Positions 46,404-58,974 are shown, counted from the first letter of the stretch. The stretch is DNA of 64,000 nt from Persicaria tinctoria (GCA_037127255.1 JBANSL010000009.1:24392475-24456474), one strand, 5' to 3'. Program-made: numbers and translations. The notes: a model not told the origin generated them from the letters alone.

Positions 46404-46959
46404 GATGAAAGACAAAACCTGTGCATCCCTGAAACTTAGTCAAACATAAATAATACAAGTAAAATCGGACTAAGTACCTCCATGGGTTAGACAAATGTTG
46501 GATCATAAGTTTACAAAGTCAACAAGAAACATCAAACAAGGTAAAACAAAACAAGGTCTTTCAAGACCCTTGGTTCACAACAGTTTTAAAGTCTAAACCA
46601 TCAAACCATCTCCCCCTTTTTGTCTTTCAACAAAGGGAGGAGCGTGAAAATAGTCACCAAGATTAGACTTACCAAAACAATTCAAACTTCAAAAAGATCC
46701 TTTCAAATCTTAAAGGCAAGAAAAGATTTATCCGAAAAAAAATTTCCACAAATAAACTATACTCGGATAAAATAAAATCGGTAACAAATAAAGAAGGTTA
46801 AAATCCATTAAAACAACATTTGATCAAATATCTAATAAGATATCAACCAAATATATGATCCGTTATATGTACTCTACCATTCAGTTCACAACCTTTGAAA
46901 TGAGGTTCAAGGATCTTGACACGGAGTAGAATTTATCTTTCGTAAAGGGGAAACTCCCC
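46404..46959 (-). other. Copia 3' untranslated internal region
   Basis: AT-rich sequence between the end of the RNase H frame and the polypurine tract. No ORF. Confidence 0.6.
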
Positions 46960-47472
46960 CTACGAAAGTGCATCCCTGTTAAGCATTCCAATCTCACGTC
47001 TAATGAAGGTGAACATGTCCTCTGCCAAAGACTTAGTAAAAATGTCAGCCCATTGATAATCAGTTGAAATAAACGATATGGACACATCACCTTTTTCGAC
47101 ATGGTCTCCAATGAAATGACGCCTTACATCAATATGTTTGGTCCTTGAATGATGAACAAGATTCTTTGTGATTGATATGGCACTTGTGTTGTCACACTTA
47201 ATGGGAATACCTTTGAGGTTGATGCCAAGATCTCTCATTTGTTGAGCTATCCAAAGGATTTGGGAGCAACATGCTCCAGCTGCTATGTATTCGGCTTCGA
47301 CAGTTGATAGAGCAACTGAGTTTTGTTTCTTTGAATGCCAACTGATCAAGGATGCTCCTAAGAATTGGCAACATCCTGATGTGCTCTTCCTATCCACCTT
47401 ATAGCCTCCAAAATCTGCGTCAGAATACCCGATTAATGTAAAGTCTTTTTTGCTTTGGGTACCATAAGCCAA
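46960..47472 (-). pseudogene. Copia RNase H
   Basis: 170 aa with the copia RNase H motifs: LIGYSDADFGG (catalytic Asp), DRKSTSGCCQFLG, STVEAEYIAA (catalytic Glu), KCDNTSAI (Asp) and SRTKHIDVRRHFI. The frame continues from the reverse transcriptase by a one-base shift around 47440-47470. Confidence 0.9.
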
Positions 47473-48995
47473 GCTCCTTAGTGCCGTTGAGATATCGAAA
47501 GATCCTCTTCACAGCTACGAGGTGAGATTCTTTAGGATCAGCTTGAAACCTAGCACACATGCAAACACTAAACATGATGTGAGGTCTACTAGCTGTAAGA
47601 TATAGTAAAGATCCAATCATTCCTCGATACTCCTTTTGATTGACACTCTTCCCAGTCTTGTCTTGATCTAGAGATAATATTGAGCTCATGGGTGTCTTGG
47701 CTTCTTTGGATTGATCCATCTTGAATTTCTTCAAGAGATCCTTAGTGTACTTGCTTTGGTTGACAAAGATCCCTTTCTTAGATTGATGAACTTGTAATCC
47801 CAAAAAGAAGTTGAGTTCACCCATCAAGCTCATCTCAAATTCACTGCACATAATGTCAGAAAATTCCTTGCACAAAGATGTGTTAGTAGCACCAAACAAT
47901 ATATCATCAACATAAATTTGAATAACCAAAATGTCCTTTCCTTTGGTCTTGATAAAAAAAGTCTTGTCGATCAACCCCCTTTTAAAATCACTTTCTAAAA
48001 GATATTTTGACAAGCGCTCATACCAAGCTCTTGGGGCTTGTTTGAAACCATAAAGCGCTTTGTCTAGTTTATAAACATGATTAGGAAATTCCGAACTTTC
48101 AAAACCTGGGGGGTTGAGCCACATAAACTTCTTCCTCTAAGAAACCATTAAGAAAAGCACACTTGACATCCATTTGATATAACTTTATGCTCATAAAAGA
48201 TGCAAATGCTAATAAAATGCGAATGGCTTCAAGCCTGGCTATGGGAGCAAATGTCTCCTCGTAGTCAATTCCTTCCTCTTGATTGTAGCCTTGAGAAACA
48301 AGTCTTGCTTTGTTCCTCACGATTTTACCATTATCATCTAGCTTGTTTTGAAATACCGATCGTGTGCCAATGACTGATTGATGCTTTGGCCTAGGCTTCA
48401 AGGTACAGACTTTGTTCCTTTCAAATTCGTTAAGCTCACTTTGCATAGCAATGATCCAGTCTGGCTCTTGAAGGGCCTCATCTACCTTATTTGGTTCTAT
48501 AAGAGAAACAAACGCGTGAAAAGCACAAAGATCTTTAAGTTTAGAACGAGTTTGAACACTAGATGTAGGGTCAGAAATGATATCCTTTAATGAGTGTGAT
48601 GAGGAGTATTTGAATTTTCTTTTGCTGGTCTCAGCTCCTTGATTCGTCACACCATCAGGATTGATTTGTGGTACATCTGACTCCATGGATCTGTTAGGTT
48701 CAATTACAGCAGTTTCTGACGTTTCAACACTGTTGGATTGGACACCAAGGGCTTTGGACGAATCTTCAACACCTTGGGCCAATTCTTCAATGTTGAGAAT
48801 CTGATCTTGCATGTTCCTCTTCTTTGTGTTCTTGATAGCAGCATCATCACCATCCTCGTTCTCTGTATGGACGTTAAGATCTAAATCTGCAACACTTTCA
48901 CTCAAAGAACCGTCATTGCATTCATCAAATATGACAACAAGCATGTACTTTTTACCATTGGAAGATTTGACTTGCATAGGACCACATAAATCCAT
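47420..48995 (-). pseudogene. Copia reverse transcriptase joined to a stub of the integrase core
   Basis: The frame from 48995 starts with [18 protein letters not shown], the beginning of the integrase core around the first catalytic Asp. It then jumps to an acidic linker ([15 protein letters not shown]), so about 200 residues of integrase, including the other two catalytic residues, are missing. The reverse transcriptase follows ([53 protein letters not shown]). After a one-base shift near 48110 it continues with YKLDKALYGFKQAPRAWYER and the active-site YVDDILFG. RT motifs are otherwise intact. Confidence 0.9.
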
Positions 48996-49050
48996 ATGTA
49001 AAAGTTCTTACAACCTTTTTGGGTTTGAAAGAGCTACATGTTTGTTTACC

Positions 49051-49645
49051 TCATGTGCTCACTTCGCACATCTCAATACCTTTGAAATCCATCTCAGGTA
49101 GCCCACTTACAAACCCTTTGGACACAAGCTTCTGTAGTGTATGTGGGCTCACATGACCGAGTCTCCTGTGCCACAGCTTTGGATCGTCCGTCAAAGCCTT
49201 TAGACAGGTTAAGCTTCCTTGTGCCACTTGCTCAGCATTCACAGCATATATATATATGTTGTTATAACGATAGGCAGTTAGAACTATTTCACTTGTATCT
49301 TCTCTGCGCACTAGACATCTTATCTAGTTAAATCCAACATCATTACCACTATCATAAAGTTTGAGAAACACTAAGCAAATTATACTTCAAACCATTAACA
49401 AGATAAACATTTTAAATGCTATGGTTAGGATCACTCCCAACACTACCAATACTAATGATGTCACACTTTCCTTTGTCACCAAGAGTGATTGTTCCAGTGG
49501 ATTGCTTCTTTAGATCAAGAAAGAGAGAACTCTTCCCACTCATATGCCTCAAGCATCCACTATCAATAATCCATTTTTTTGCTCCTTCACCTTGGTGATC
49601 TCCTGCAAAACAAACATCAACCTTTGTGGCTAGACCAGTGAGCAA
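49051..49645 (-). pseudogene. Copia protease and GAG-pre-integrase/zinc region
   Basis: The protease part (49412-49645) carries KKWIIDSGCLRHMSG with the catalytic DSG. Downstream (49051-49311) the pre-integrase motif DPKLWHRRLGH and the start of the integrase HHCC finger are seen, with a stop in the finger region (TGA at about 49050). A stop-rich gap between the two shows decay. Confidence 0.85.
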
Positions 49646-49652
49646 ATTTAGA

Positions 49653-50981
49653 TCATTTATTGGGATAAACCATATTTGGTAAAATAGTGCCTTTGGGGAC
49701 CCAAACTTGCGTTATCCGTTCTTTTCTCAAGTGAACAGGAAATGTATTGCGAATAATATGAGGATCATTTCTTCTATAGGGGCAGCTCTCTCTTACATGT
49801 CCCTTTCTCGCACAATGGTGACATATAGGAGAGGTTCTGCTTCCTTTTGCCTTCACAAAAGTGGATTAGTGTTGCTTCTTTAAAAACCTCGGGTTGTAAC
49901 CAATACCACTTCTGCTTAGAAAACTTTGTTGCTCACCCAACATCCTATCAAGAGTGCCCTTGGACTTGGTAAAACTTATGAGGGCTGTATGTTGGTCTTG
50001 AATCTTATTATTCAGGGAGATCTTTTCGTTCTCTAAGTCATGATGTTCACTTCTTAGAGAGGAGAGATCTTGCTTGAGTTCAGATTTCTCTGAGTCAAGA
50101 GTCTTGACTTTAATGTCAATACCTGAATAAGAAGCTTCAAGACTTTTGACCCTCATAGACAGATCCTCAATAGTTCTTCCCTGGTCCACAGTTTTCTTAA
50201 TAAGAGTGTTAGTCTGGGCAATAAGTTTCTCTTCCTTGGCAATCATATTAGAAATAAATTCCTATAATACCTCTTTTGGACTTGCCATAAGTTCTCTTAC
50301 AGTTACTTCAAGCTTCTCATCGTGGGATTCATCTCCTGAGGCCATAAGGCAGACATTGGCCTTCTCATCATCGGAGTCAGAGTCAGAATCACTCCAAGTT
50401 GCCACTATGGCTTTCTTTTTCCATTTATCACCCTTCTTGGACTGGCTCTTCGTCTTTTGAGGACAGTCTTTTATAAGATGATCTGTTTCACCACATTCAA
50501 AACAAGACAAGGGTTTAGTCTTCTTCTCATATTTGTTGTATTGAGACTTACCTCAAAATTTTGAAGACTCTGATCAATCCTTGTTGTTGAATTGTTTCTT
50601 CATTTTGAGGATTCGAGCAAGGCCTCTTGTGATAAGAGCAAAAGGATCATCCTCATCGTCATCCTCATCTTCGGAATCAGATCCATCTTTGGGCTCATCC
50701 TTCTTAGACTTGAGCGCCAAGTTCTTAGTGCTTGCTGGAAGTTCTCCATCCGCTTGGATGTATTCAGCCTCTGTCTTCGCGACTTTGGTTCCATTTGGTC
50801 CGTCTTTCACTAGAACCTTCGGACCATTCTCTATAATGTTCCAAAGTTCCAGATCTTGATTTATAATGAACATTTTCATCAAGGATCTCCAGTGGACGAA
50901 GTTGTTTCCTACAAAGAGCGATGGTCTAATGGTAGACCTCCCTTGTGCAAATCCTCCGCTTGCTTCGCCAGACATGATCAA
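49653..50981 (-). pseudogene. Copia Gag with two CCHC zinc knuckles
   Basis: The N-terminal part (50574-50981) has RPSLFVGNNFVHWRSLMKMF, a typical copia Gag start, and an acidic stretch (SDSEDEDDDEDD). Zinc knuckle 1 is CFECGETDHLIKDC (50470-50510). A coiled coil of about 120 residues follows (49866-50246), then knuckle 2 CHHCARKGHVRESC. Stops separate the pieces. Gag packages element RNA into particles in the cytoplasm. Confidence 0.85.
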
Positions 50982-51018
50982 AAACTCACAAGATTGTTAG
51001 ATCAAAAGCAGTGAGTAA

Positions 51019-51032
51019 AGCTCTGATACCAA
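51019..51032 (-). other. Copia primer-binding site
   Basis: TTGGTATCAGAGC on the - strand, one base inside the 5' LTR. It is complementary to the 3' end of initiator tRNA-Met, the usual primer for copia elements. Confidence 0.9.
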
Positions 51033-51033
51033 T

Positions 51034-51636
51034 TGAAGGTTCGATAATGTAAAACAAAGTAATGTAAAGATACTCTAGAAGGGGGAGGGGGTTGAATAGA
51101 GTATGCCGGTTTTTCGCAGATAGTCTCAAGACTTTTGAAGCTCGTGCAAAACCCTTTGAGATTAGACTTAGTCTTTTCTCTGAAAACCTGAATCACAAAG
51201 TTAAACAATACGAACCAAATGCGGAAATAAGGTAAAGTAGTAAATAAAGGACTCGATGAATTGTTTACGAGGTTCGGTACGAACTTGGCCTACGTCCCCG
51301 CCTAGGATTCTTCCACAACCCTAGGATTCAACCGACTTTTATTGATTCACAAGACTTAGATCCTAATAGCTCACCGAGAAGCCTCTCTCCTATACAATTG
51401 CAATCTAGTCAACTCACGTTCCCTTTGAGTCCTAGACCAATCTAGAAGAGCCCCACCTCTCTCAGCTATCTAGTACAATCCTCTTACACCTCGTGAATCA
51501 ATCGCCTGGTGTTCACTTCCTGAGTTATAAACTCTCGAGTATAACACTCTCTCTGAATATATCCTATAAGCTCACTGTGTAACTCTCAAATGCTTTGAAA
51601 CAAAATATAAGACTCTTAAGAACAAGCAGAGAGAAC
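51034..51636 (-). repeat. Copia 5' LTR, truncated by the gypsy insertion
   Basis: Collinear with 45340-45945 up to GCAGAGAGAAC, after which the sequence switches to TGAAATACCCC, the start of another LTR. The missing part of this LTR is not found in the window and should lie beyond position 64000. Confidence 0.85.
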
Positions 51637-54100
51637 TGAAATACCCCAAATTATTTTTGGGATATTTCTTTAAATAATATTATACTATACTATGTGAATT
51701 TGAGAAAACCAATAAATTCACATAAGATATATAATATAAATTAGAATAATTATATTATTCTAATTTTATCGTCTAACCATTCTTGCTATTTAATTTATTT
51801 AATTTATAAAGTTAAATTAAATAATATTTTCTTTCCGCTAATATATATTTAATATATAGAGAGGGATCCATATATATGTATAGTCAAATATCTATTTTAT
51901 TTCTTTCAAGAGGAAACCAATAGGAAGGGCTCATTCTCAACCCAAATTCGGGTATAAGGAATTCAGCCCAAAAGTTAGCCCAGTCCACGGTGAAACAAGA
52001 TTGGAAGATGAAAATTTTTATTTTTATTTTATTTTTCCTTCCTCTGGGTTATCTTCCTTAGGAGCTCAGATAACTCCAATTGGGATCATCCCCAATCTCA
52101 ACCACTAGCGAGATCTCAGAGATTGAAAGTGATAGAACTCTTCCTCCCTATCCTATTCAATTTCAATCCTATATATAGAGGGAGGACCCTCGTTAGTTTT
52201 CATCAATTCAAAGCAAGCAATCCTCTCCTCTCCTCTCATAATCCTCCTGCGAAGAGCAGTAGCGCTCCGACTTCCCTCGGCACCGCCGAATTCGAGCCAC
52301 TGCAGCACCATCGCCGGACTTCCGCAGTCCTCCACCACCGGCGACTGGAGTCCGAGCCGAGCCACGAGCCATCGCCATCGCTCTTTTCTGCATAACGCAG
52401 CCCCCGCCGGAAGCGCCCCGTGAACAGCGAATCGATCGAGCCCAGTCGATTGCCGTCCGAGCCACGAGCCACCACCGCCTCCGGACCGTCGCCCTGTTGT
52501 CGCCGGCTGACCGTTGCTCGAAGCCCACGCCGTCGGAAGCCATAGCCGCTGAGGAAGGATTCCTGTTTCTTCGTTGTACGCGAGGTAGAAGAGACAGTGA
52601 AATGGGTTTTTAATCCCTTTTGTTTTAATTACAAAAACGTCCCCTGTTTTATACAATTTCCGTTTTTGGCCCTAAGTTAATTATTTATTAATTTAAGTGG
52701 CCAATATTTTTAAACTGGTCGGTTCTTGCCTATTTCAGCGACACCAGGAAGTCTCGAAGCACTCACGCCGGATCTCGCTCCCCGAGGAATTCATATTGGT
52801 ATATAATATTTAACTTTATAGAATTAATTCAATTTAAAATTGAGTTAAGTAATTTTAATTTCATAAAATATCAATATTAAATTCCTTTTTCCGTTGGATT
52901 CGATAGGTGCTAAAATCCCGTCTCGTTGTCATCAGCTGATCATCGAAAGTCAAGGCAAGTGATTTCGTTCAAACACCCTTTGCGTGTTTCGTGATTCTTT
53001 TGTTGTGCCTTTTAAATTCTTCCGTGTCGAATGCTGCCCTGTGGCTAATTTCCTTGCCAATTTTGATAAATTGCATACCCGTTTGCTTGATGTAATTTAT
53101 CTTTTTAATCATAAATTGGCATGAGTTAAATAAATGGGCAATTATTAGTAAAGTAATTATAGTGTTATAGTATTAAATGTGAATTGTTTGTTTATAACTT
53201 GGGATAAGTAAAGGTTGCCCATTTTCTTCTTCCTAAAGTGCATGATATTCTGCTTGTTCTTTCATGCAAACTAGTGGCATGTGATAGTAAGACCCTTTGA
53301 ATTATCCATGCTTGTCCCTGTTTGATTTAATGTCGTTATTATGATCACCTAGTATAAATTGTTTATATATGATAAGATAGGCACCATGTGATGCTTAGTT
53401 GTGATATGTTAAAATGCGCACCATGTGATGCGAGTGGCTTTATGCCTTTGGCAAGTTACGCAAGTAGACTGACTTGCAGGTTGTGGTTCGTTAAGCCACT
53501 GTCTTACAAGGTTTCATGAAACACCATCCCGGAATGCATTCTCTGCGGGGTGATAAAACAACGATCTGATGTAGGTCGTGGTCCTTGTTAAAGGCCCGAT
53601 CGGTACCACGTAGTATTATTATTATTATCGTTATCTTTATTATCGACTATAGGTGATCATTTTAGTTATTATACTTATCTGCCTCGAGTATAATTCCATT
53701 TCTTATCTTATAATCGATCGATATGATCATCCGATATGATCATCCGAGTCATGTATGAATTTTTATCATTTTCATTCAGTTTCTACTATAAATATTCGTG
53801 TCATTCCCTTAACCTGAGACATACCGTTTTATGGTCACTGTAAGGTTAAAGTCTGAACATTTTCCTTATCATTTGCTAGTCTTAATTGTACTAACCATCC
53901 TATTTATTGGATGGCTGGTGTCCTTCGTTCTCACGAAATACAAGACCATATTCCACAGGTCTAGTGCAAGCAGCGGAGCTGGAGAGAGTTGAAGAGCAGA
54001 CTGTCATTTATTGAATATTTTTTTTACAAGTTTTGAACCTCTAAAAGTTTCTGCATCGCTACTTTAATTTCAGTTATTTTGGAAATTATTCATACTTTAT
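51637..54100 (+). repeat. Gypsy 5' LTR and leader (end not certain)
   Basis: The start TG is clear from the break in the copia LTR. A promoter-like stretch lies at 52170 and a GC-rich CCG-repeated segment at 52240-52540, as is common downstream of the start site in such LTRs. I found no good primer-binding site, so the LTR end is a guess between about 53900 and 54450. ORFs on the - strand here (up to 167 aa) are low complexity and not supported. Confidence 0.55.
52170..52178 (+). promoter_or_regulatory. TATA box of the gypsy LTR
   Basis: TATATATAG followed by AGGGAGGACC and a CATCAATTC start-like stretch. The position in the LTR fits the family. Confidence 0.5.
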
Positions 54101-54464
54101 GGTTTTGGCATTTTTATCTTATTGTGATCAGATATTTAAACTAATAAATTTTATTCACTTCTGCCTATTTTATTTTATTTAAATTATCATCTTGTTTATG
54201 GGAGCATGGTTGCATGTCCCTATAAGCCTCAGGTGAATTCAAAGACATTAAAGTCTGCGGATTCACTGGCGCTGGAACACTTCTAAGTTGAATTTCAAAG
54301 GTTTTTTATCAAAACTAAGTTCTATTTACAAAAAGTAAGTAGTTTTGGAAATGATTTTAAAAATAATTGTCCGATAGTCCTGCTCCTGCTCCTGCCATAG
54401 ACTAAGCTTATATTCTTTATTCTTGTTCCAAATCTCGCTTTCTGGATTATCTCGCTCGAGTACT

Positions 54465-55142
54465 GATGTCTCCTCGCCCTCCTCGAAATATGTCTAATGT
54501 TCGCAAGACCTCAGGACTGCACGTCACGGGTTACCCCATTGCATTAACCTCACCAACAACTCTAACATTGGGTCTGACTCAAGCACAGAGGTGGAGGTCA
54601 TGGAAAAAGCTATAGTGGAGCTATCCAATGGGAAGAATGTCCTAATCGACCCTCCCGAAGGAGCTGCAGCCACAGAATATGGCAAGAAGCTCATTCGCGA
54701 GTGGTACAAGGAACATAATTTGGGAACTCCTTCATTCTACATCGAGAAAAAGGTAGCAAGGGAAAAGAGAGCCATGCCAGCTCCCCTGGATGACAAGAGG
54801 AGAAAGCACCTACAGAATCTCGTCCGAGTGTACGGGATGGAACCATCTCAAAATCCCAGTGAGGAGAAGTCAAAGAAGAGATCATTTTTGGAAACCCTAG
54901 CAGATGAGAAAGCATTCCAGGCTTTGCAAGAAAGGAGAGCGAGGAAGAGGCTCCGCGTGAGGAAGACCGGGGAAATATACAAGAATAAGGAACGAATTGT
55001 GAATGAGCTGGAAAAACGGTGTGATCAGGCTAGAGATGAGATAAAAAAGAGATGTGTGAGCATGCTGAGTCAGAGAAAGATGCAGCATCACAAAAGCATA
55101 GCTCCGAATTGGACAAACTCGTTGAGCTATATGTCTTTGTAG
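54465..55142 (+). pseudogene. Unrecognised ORF in the gypsy gag position
   Basis: An ATG at 54465 (MSPRPPRNMSNVRKT) opens a frame that is soon lost. A 183-aa ORF at 54591-55142 follows (MEVMEKAIVELSNGKNVLID ..., then Lys/Arg/Glu-rich helical sequence). I do not recognise it as a Gag domain and see no CCHC knuckle. After it, QQHISQ-YQQNTQISI-like low complexity at 55160-55240 resembles the end of a chromoviral Gag. Either the gag core was deleted and foreign sequence took its place, or this Gag is very divergent. Confidence 0.5.
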
Positions 55143-55353
55143 AAGACGACGAGGATTAAGATCTCATCAGCAGCAACACATTTCGCAGTAGTACCAGCAA
55201 AATACCCAGATTTCTATTTCTGCAGGTTCACAGTCGACTGTGAACAAAGGGAAGAATGTCGTCGGGCTATCTCAGCAGGGTCCGCGACTATATTAAATGT
55301 GTAGGATGGAAGACACTACTTCTCTTATGGCTCAAGGTATTATCTATCTCTGA

Positions 55354-55871
55354 GCTGAGCCAATCAATATTCTTTTCGATTCAGGTGCTTCTCATTCTTT
55401 TATAGCCGAGCAAACCGTTGAAAGACTCGGATTAGAATCCGTGACTTTAGATGATTCTTTTGTTGTGAAGTTCCCTAATGGGGATAGAGTTAGAGGCACG
55501 AAAATGTTATTCCGTTTCCCCATCGCGATATGTGGAGATGAGTACCTTGTCGACCTTGTTTTGCTTCCGATCCTTCCTTAGAACATCATCCTCGGCATGG
55601 ATTGGCTTACTCGCCATGGTGCAATCATTGATTGTGGACGGAGAATCGTGACCCTCTCGTCGGACGGCAAGGTTGTGTGCAGATTTCGTAGACGCATCCC
55701 CGAGGAGGATGGCCGTGTTATTAATATGATGCAGGCAGCCAGATTGTTACGTCAAGGGTGTGGCAGATTTTTATGCTACCTGCAAGATCAGCCGTCCGAA
55801 CCGGTCCCTATCTCCGATATTCTTGTAGTTCGGGATTTCCCTGATTTCTTTCCCGATGAGATTCCTGGTTT
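55354..55871 (+). pseudogene. Gypsy aspartic protease, 3' side cut by a nested element
   Basis: ILFDSGASHSFIAEQTVERL carries the catalytic DSG, followed by the flap region and NIILGMDWLTRHGAIIDC, the usual ILG element of retropepsins. A stop (TAG, 55578-55580) stands where a Gln is usual. The frame runs to the reverse transcriptase linker (FPDFFPDEIPGLP) and is interrupted at 55877; it resumes at 61019. Confidence 0.9.
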
Positions 55872-55876
55872 ACCTC

Positions 55877-56388
55877 TGACAAAACACCATAAAATAAATA
55901 ATATCATATGTATAAACGGGTTCCCGCTAAATAAATTAACTCGTATCACTTATAACAAAATGAGTCAACAAAATAGTGGACTTTCCCACCATCACCACAT
56001 AAACCCATTGTTTGTACATCAAGTGCCACCTATGGGACACTTGTCTCAAGCAACATGACACTTGTCGCCTACCTCGGACACTTGTCGACAAGGGTTCATG
56101 AGGTTCTCCTATAAATATGAGTCGAAACCTTGAGACTCGGGGTCGGTTTTTTATGGCTAGAAGAGCCTTCCCGAGCGGGATTCATCTCGATCAGCGGGAG
56201 CCGACATTTGATGGAGCCATGGGAGGACGGTGGTCCGCGGATGGCTTGAGCTCGGATCGGCACAGGTTTGGGTACGCCGACGGTAACCCCGTCGCGCGTC
56301 TTAGGTAAGCCCGATCGTCTGAGCTCGCCCGCGTCCAACTTGATCCCGGAACCCGCCGACACGGGATTCTGAAAATCGGGCTTCGTCA
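55877..56388 (+). repeat. 5' LTR of the non-autonomous element
   Basis: TGACAAAAC ... CTTCGTCA, 512 bp. It contains TATAAATA at 56110-56117. Confidence 0.93.
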
Positions 56389-56389
56389 T

Positions 56390-56407
56390 TGGCGCCGTGC
56401 GTGGGGA
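56390..56407 (+). other. Primer-binding site of the non-autonomous element
   Basis: TGGCGCCGTGCGTGGGGA begins one base after the LTR. The TGGCGCC core matches tRNA 3' ends used by Tat/Athila-type gypsy elements; which tRNA cannot be told here. Confidence 0.75.
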
Positions 56408-57590
56408 CACTCTCACGCTAAGAGGTAAATTAAGATTGAAATTAAGTATTCGTCGATTTAACTTCGATCGAAGGGATTTTTCATGAATAGAAGCTCAACA
56501 CTCAACCTATTTCTTTGCTTTGATCGGTCTTGTGTTTCACCTGATTATTTTATTTTTAATCGTCTTGATCAAGCAAATGGTGGTAGATATATAAATGTTT
56601 TTGAGTTTGATTCGATACAAGCATGCATCAGGATTGCTAGATTATGATGAATATAAGCAAATTCATTTTTATGCTATATCCAATACTAGCAGTGCAATTT
56701 TGATCAAAACTTAATGAATGCACCGAAAGTGGGATCTCAGTTGGTAGATTAATTGCTAGGGGTGTGCTTGCTCCCCTTCCCATCTAAAACATGCAAGGTG
56801 TGCTTGTACAGAAGAATCCTTTGGATTGAGTATTATTGACCTGTATTTGTTTAAAGAAATATGAAATTTGGAACGGGATAAACAAAAAATCATGATACTA
56901 TCTTAAAACTTTGTCTATCGGAGAATATACAAAGCTTGTTTCATGTTTTATCATATATATGCAAGTTGATCGGAAAGTATATATATATACAAGGCTTCTA
57001 ATATCTTACTATCATGTATATATAAACATGTTTGACTGTCTTATATACATGTTTTAATGTCATATATATCTAAACAAAGCGAGAGGAATGAAGCGTGTGC
57101 ATCCATGTTTTACTATCATAAGCCCCTCAGCGTAAAACCATGCTCGCGGAGGGCCTCCCATTGAACCTTGTGGTCATGGGTTCGAGCCCCAAATTGTTTA
57201 AAAGTATACATATGTTGCTCATTTACCTGGGGCTGCATATTTGATTTATTCCTCGACTTATATATGCGGCTGTATTGAAGTTTATTTGAATTTATTTAGT
57301 ATTGTGTTGGGGCTATTCATTCAAACGTGTGAATCACCTCATACGCTCATCAAAGTAAGTTTCCAAGTAGGTCTGTATGTATAACATTGATGGACAACAG
57401 GTAGATGCGACCTTAAATGGTCAAACATACAAATGTTAATCAGAATTAGTGATTTAGCAAAATACAAGTGTGATGGATATATATGCATTTTGGTCTATGC
57501 GACAAGGGCAATTGACATGGGTTTTTATAGTTTTTCTGTGGCCCAGCTCATTACTATCATGTCTGCGCGGACAACTTATATATACTTTAT
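56408..57590 (+). other. AT-rich internal region of the non-autonomous element
   Basis: No ORF. An isolated unit resembling the tandem arrays (GCTCGCGGAGGGCCTCCCATTG) occurs near 57139-57161, followed by GGTTCGAGCCCC, which resembles a Pol III B box. Confidence 0.5.
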
Positions 57591-58613
57591 AAGTCCCTAG
57601 GACGCTGGAGCTTGGCTCCGCGTCGGGCCTCCGATCGAATCTGCATTCTCGGAGATTATATTTTATATTAAGTCCCTAGGACGCTGGAGCTTGGCTCCGC
57701 GTCGGGCCTCCGATCGAATCTGCATTCTCGGAGATAATATTTTATATTAAGTCCTAGGACGCTGGAGCTTGGCTCCGCGTGGGGCCTCCGATCGAATATG
57801 CATTCTCGGAGATGATATTTTTCCTAGGACGTTGGAGCATGGCTCCGCGTCGGGCCTCCGATCGAATCTGCATTCTCGGAGATGATATTTTATATTAAGT
57901 CCTAGGACGCTGGAGCATGGCTCCGCGTCAGGCCTCCGATCGAATCTGCATTCTCGGAGATAATATTTTATATTAAGTCCTAGGACGCTGGAGCATGGCT
58001 CCGCGTCAGGCCTCCGATCGAATCTGCATTCTCGGAGATGATATTTTATATTAAGTCCTGGGACGCTGGAGCATGGCTCCGCGTCGCGCCTCCAATCGAA
58101 TCTGCATTCTTGGAGATGATATTTTATATTAAGTCCTAGGACGCTGGAGCATGGCTCCGCGTCAGGCCTCCGATCGAATCTGCATTCTCGGAGATGATAT
58201 TTTATACTAAGTCCTGGGACGCTGGAGCTTGGCTCCGCGTGGGGCCTCCGATCGAATCTGCATTCTCGGAGATGATATTTTTCCTAGGACGCTGGAGCAT
58301 GGCTCCGCGTCGGGCCTCCGATCGAATCTGCATTCTCAGAGATGATATTTTATATTAAGTCTTAGGACGCTGGAGCATGGCTCCGCGTCAGGCCTCCGAT
58401 CGAATCTGCATTCTCGGAGATGATATTTTATATTAAGTCCTGGGACGCTGGAGCATGGCTCCGCGTCGGGCCTCCGATCGAATCTGCATTCTCAGAGATG
58501 ATATTTTATATTAAGTCCTGGGACGCTGGAGCATGGCTCCGCGTCGAGCCTCCGATCGAATCTGCATTCTCGGAGATGATATTTTATATTAAGTCCTAGG
58601 ACGCTGGAGCTTG
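57591..58613. repeat. Tandem array A, 14 units of about 78 bp
   Basis: GGACGCTGGAGC recurs at 57600, 57679 and 57757 and on to 58599, mostly 78 bp apart, with two 70-bp units. Each unit holds the inverted words CTCCGATCGA and TCTCGGAGAT. Confidence 0.9.
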
Positions 58614-58970
58614 GCTCCGCGTTGGGCATCCGGTCGTAGAGCTGGCCTCCCGGATCGAATATTTTATTATATCCCATTACGCGTGATCTTGTTCTGCATT
58701 GGGCATCCGGTCGTAGAGCTGGCCTCCCGGATCGAATATTTTATTAAGTCCCATCACGCGTTATCTTGTTCCGCGTCGGACATCCGGTCGTAGAGCTTGC
58801 CTCCCGGATCGAATATTTTATTAAGTCCCATTACGCGTGATCTTGCTCCGCGTTGGACATCCGGTCGTAGAGCTTGCCTCCCGAATCAAGGATTCCTTTA
58901 AATCCCATATTATGCTAGAGCTTGCTCCGCGTCGGGCATCCGGTAGAGCTCGCCTCCCGGATCGAAGATT
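58614..58970. repeat. Tandem array B, 5 units of about 77 bp
   Basis: The phrase GGGCATCCGGTCGTAGAGC and close variants recur at about 58624, 58701, 58778, 58855 and 58934. The core (CTCCGCGT...GCCTCCCGGATCGAAT) is a diverged form of array A. Confidence 0.85.
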
Positions 58971-58974
58971 TAAA

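Larger units (their letters stand above)
45340..51636 (-). mobile_element. Ty1/copia LTR retrotransposon, integrase-deleted, interrupted in its 5' LTR
   Basis: Reading on the - strand: 5' LTR (51636 down to 51034, the rest cut off by the gypsy insertion), a primer-binding site complementary to initiator tRNA-Met, Gag with two zinc knuckles, protease, pre-integrase domain, then reverse transcriptase and RNase H, a polypurine tract and the 3' LTR (46392-45340). Domain order PR-IN-RT-RH defines copia. Most of the integrase core is deleted and there are several stops. The large two-knuckle Gag hints at a SIRE-type lineage, but this is uncertain. The two LTRs differ at roughly 3 percent of sites by eye, so the insertion is old relative to the nested elements. 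Confidence 0.9.

Noticed and set aside
52153..52656. 167-aa - strand ORF with Arg/Gly-rich sequence
   Set aside because: Antisense to the GC-rich part of the gypsy LTR; no start context or homology.
57171..57200. tRNA-like or SINE B box (GGTTCGAGCCCC)
   Set aside because: No A box at the right distance and no cloverleaf could be drawn; an isolated match.
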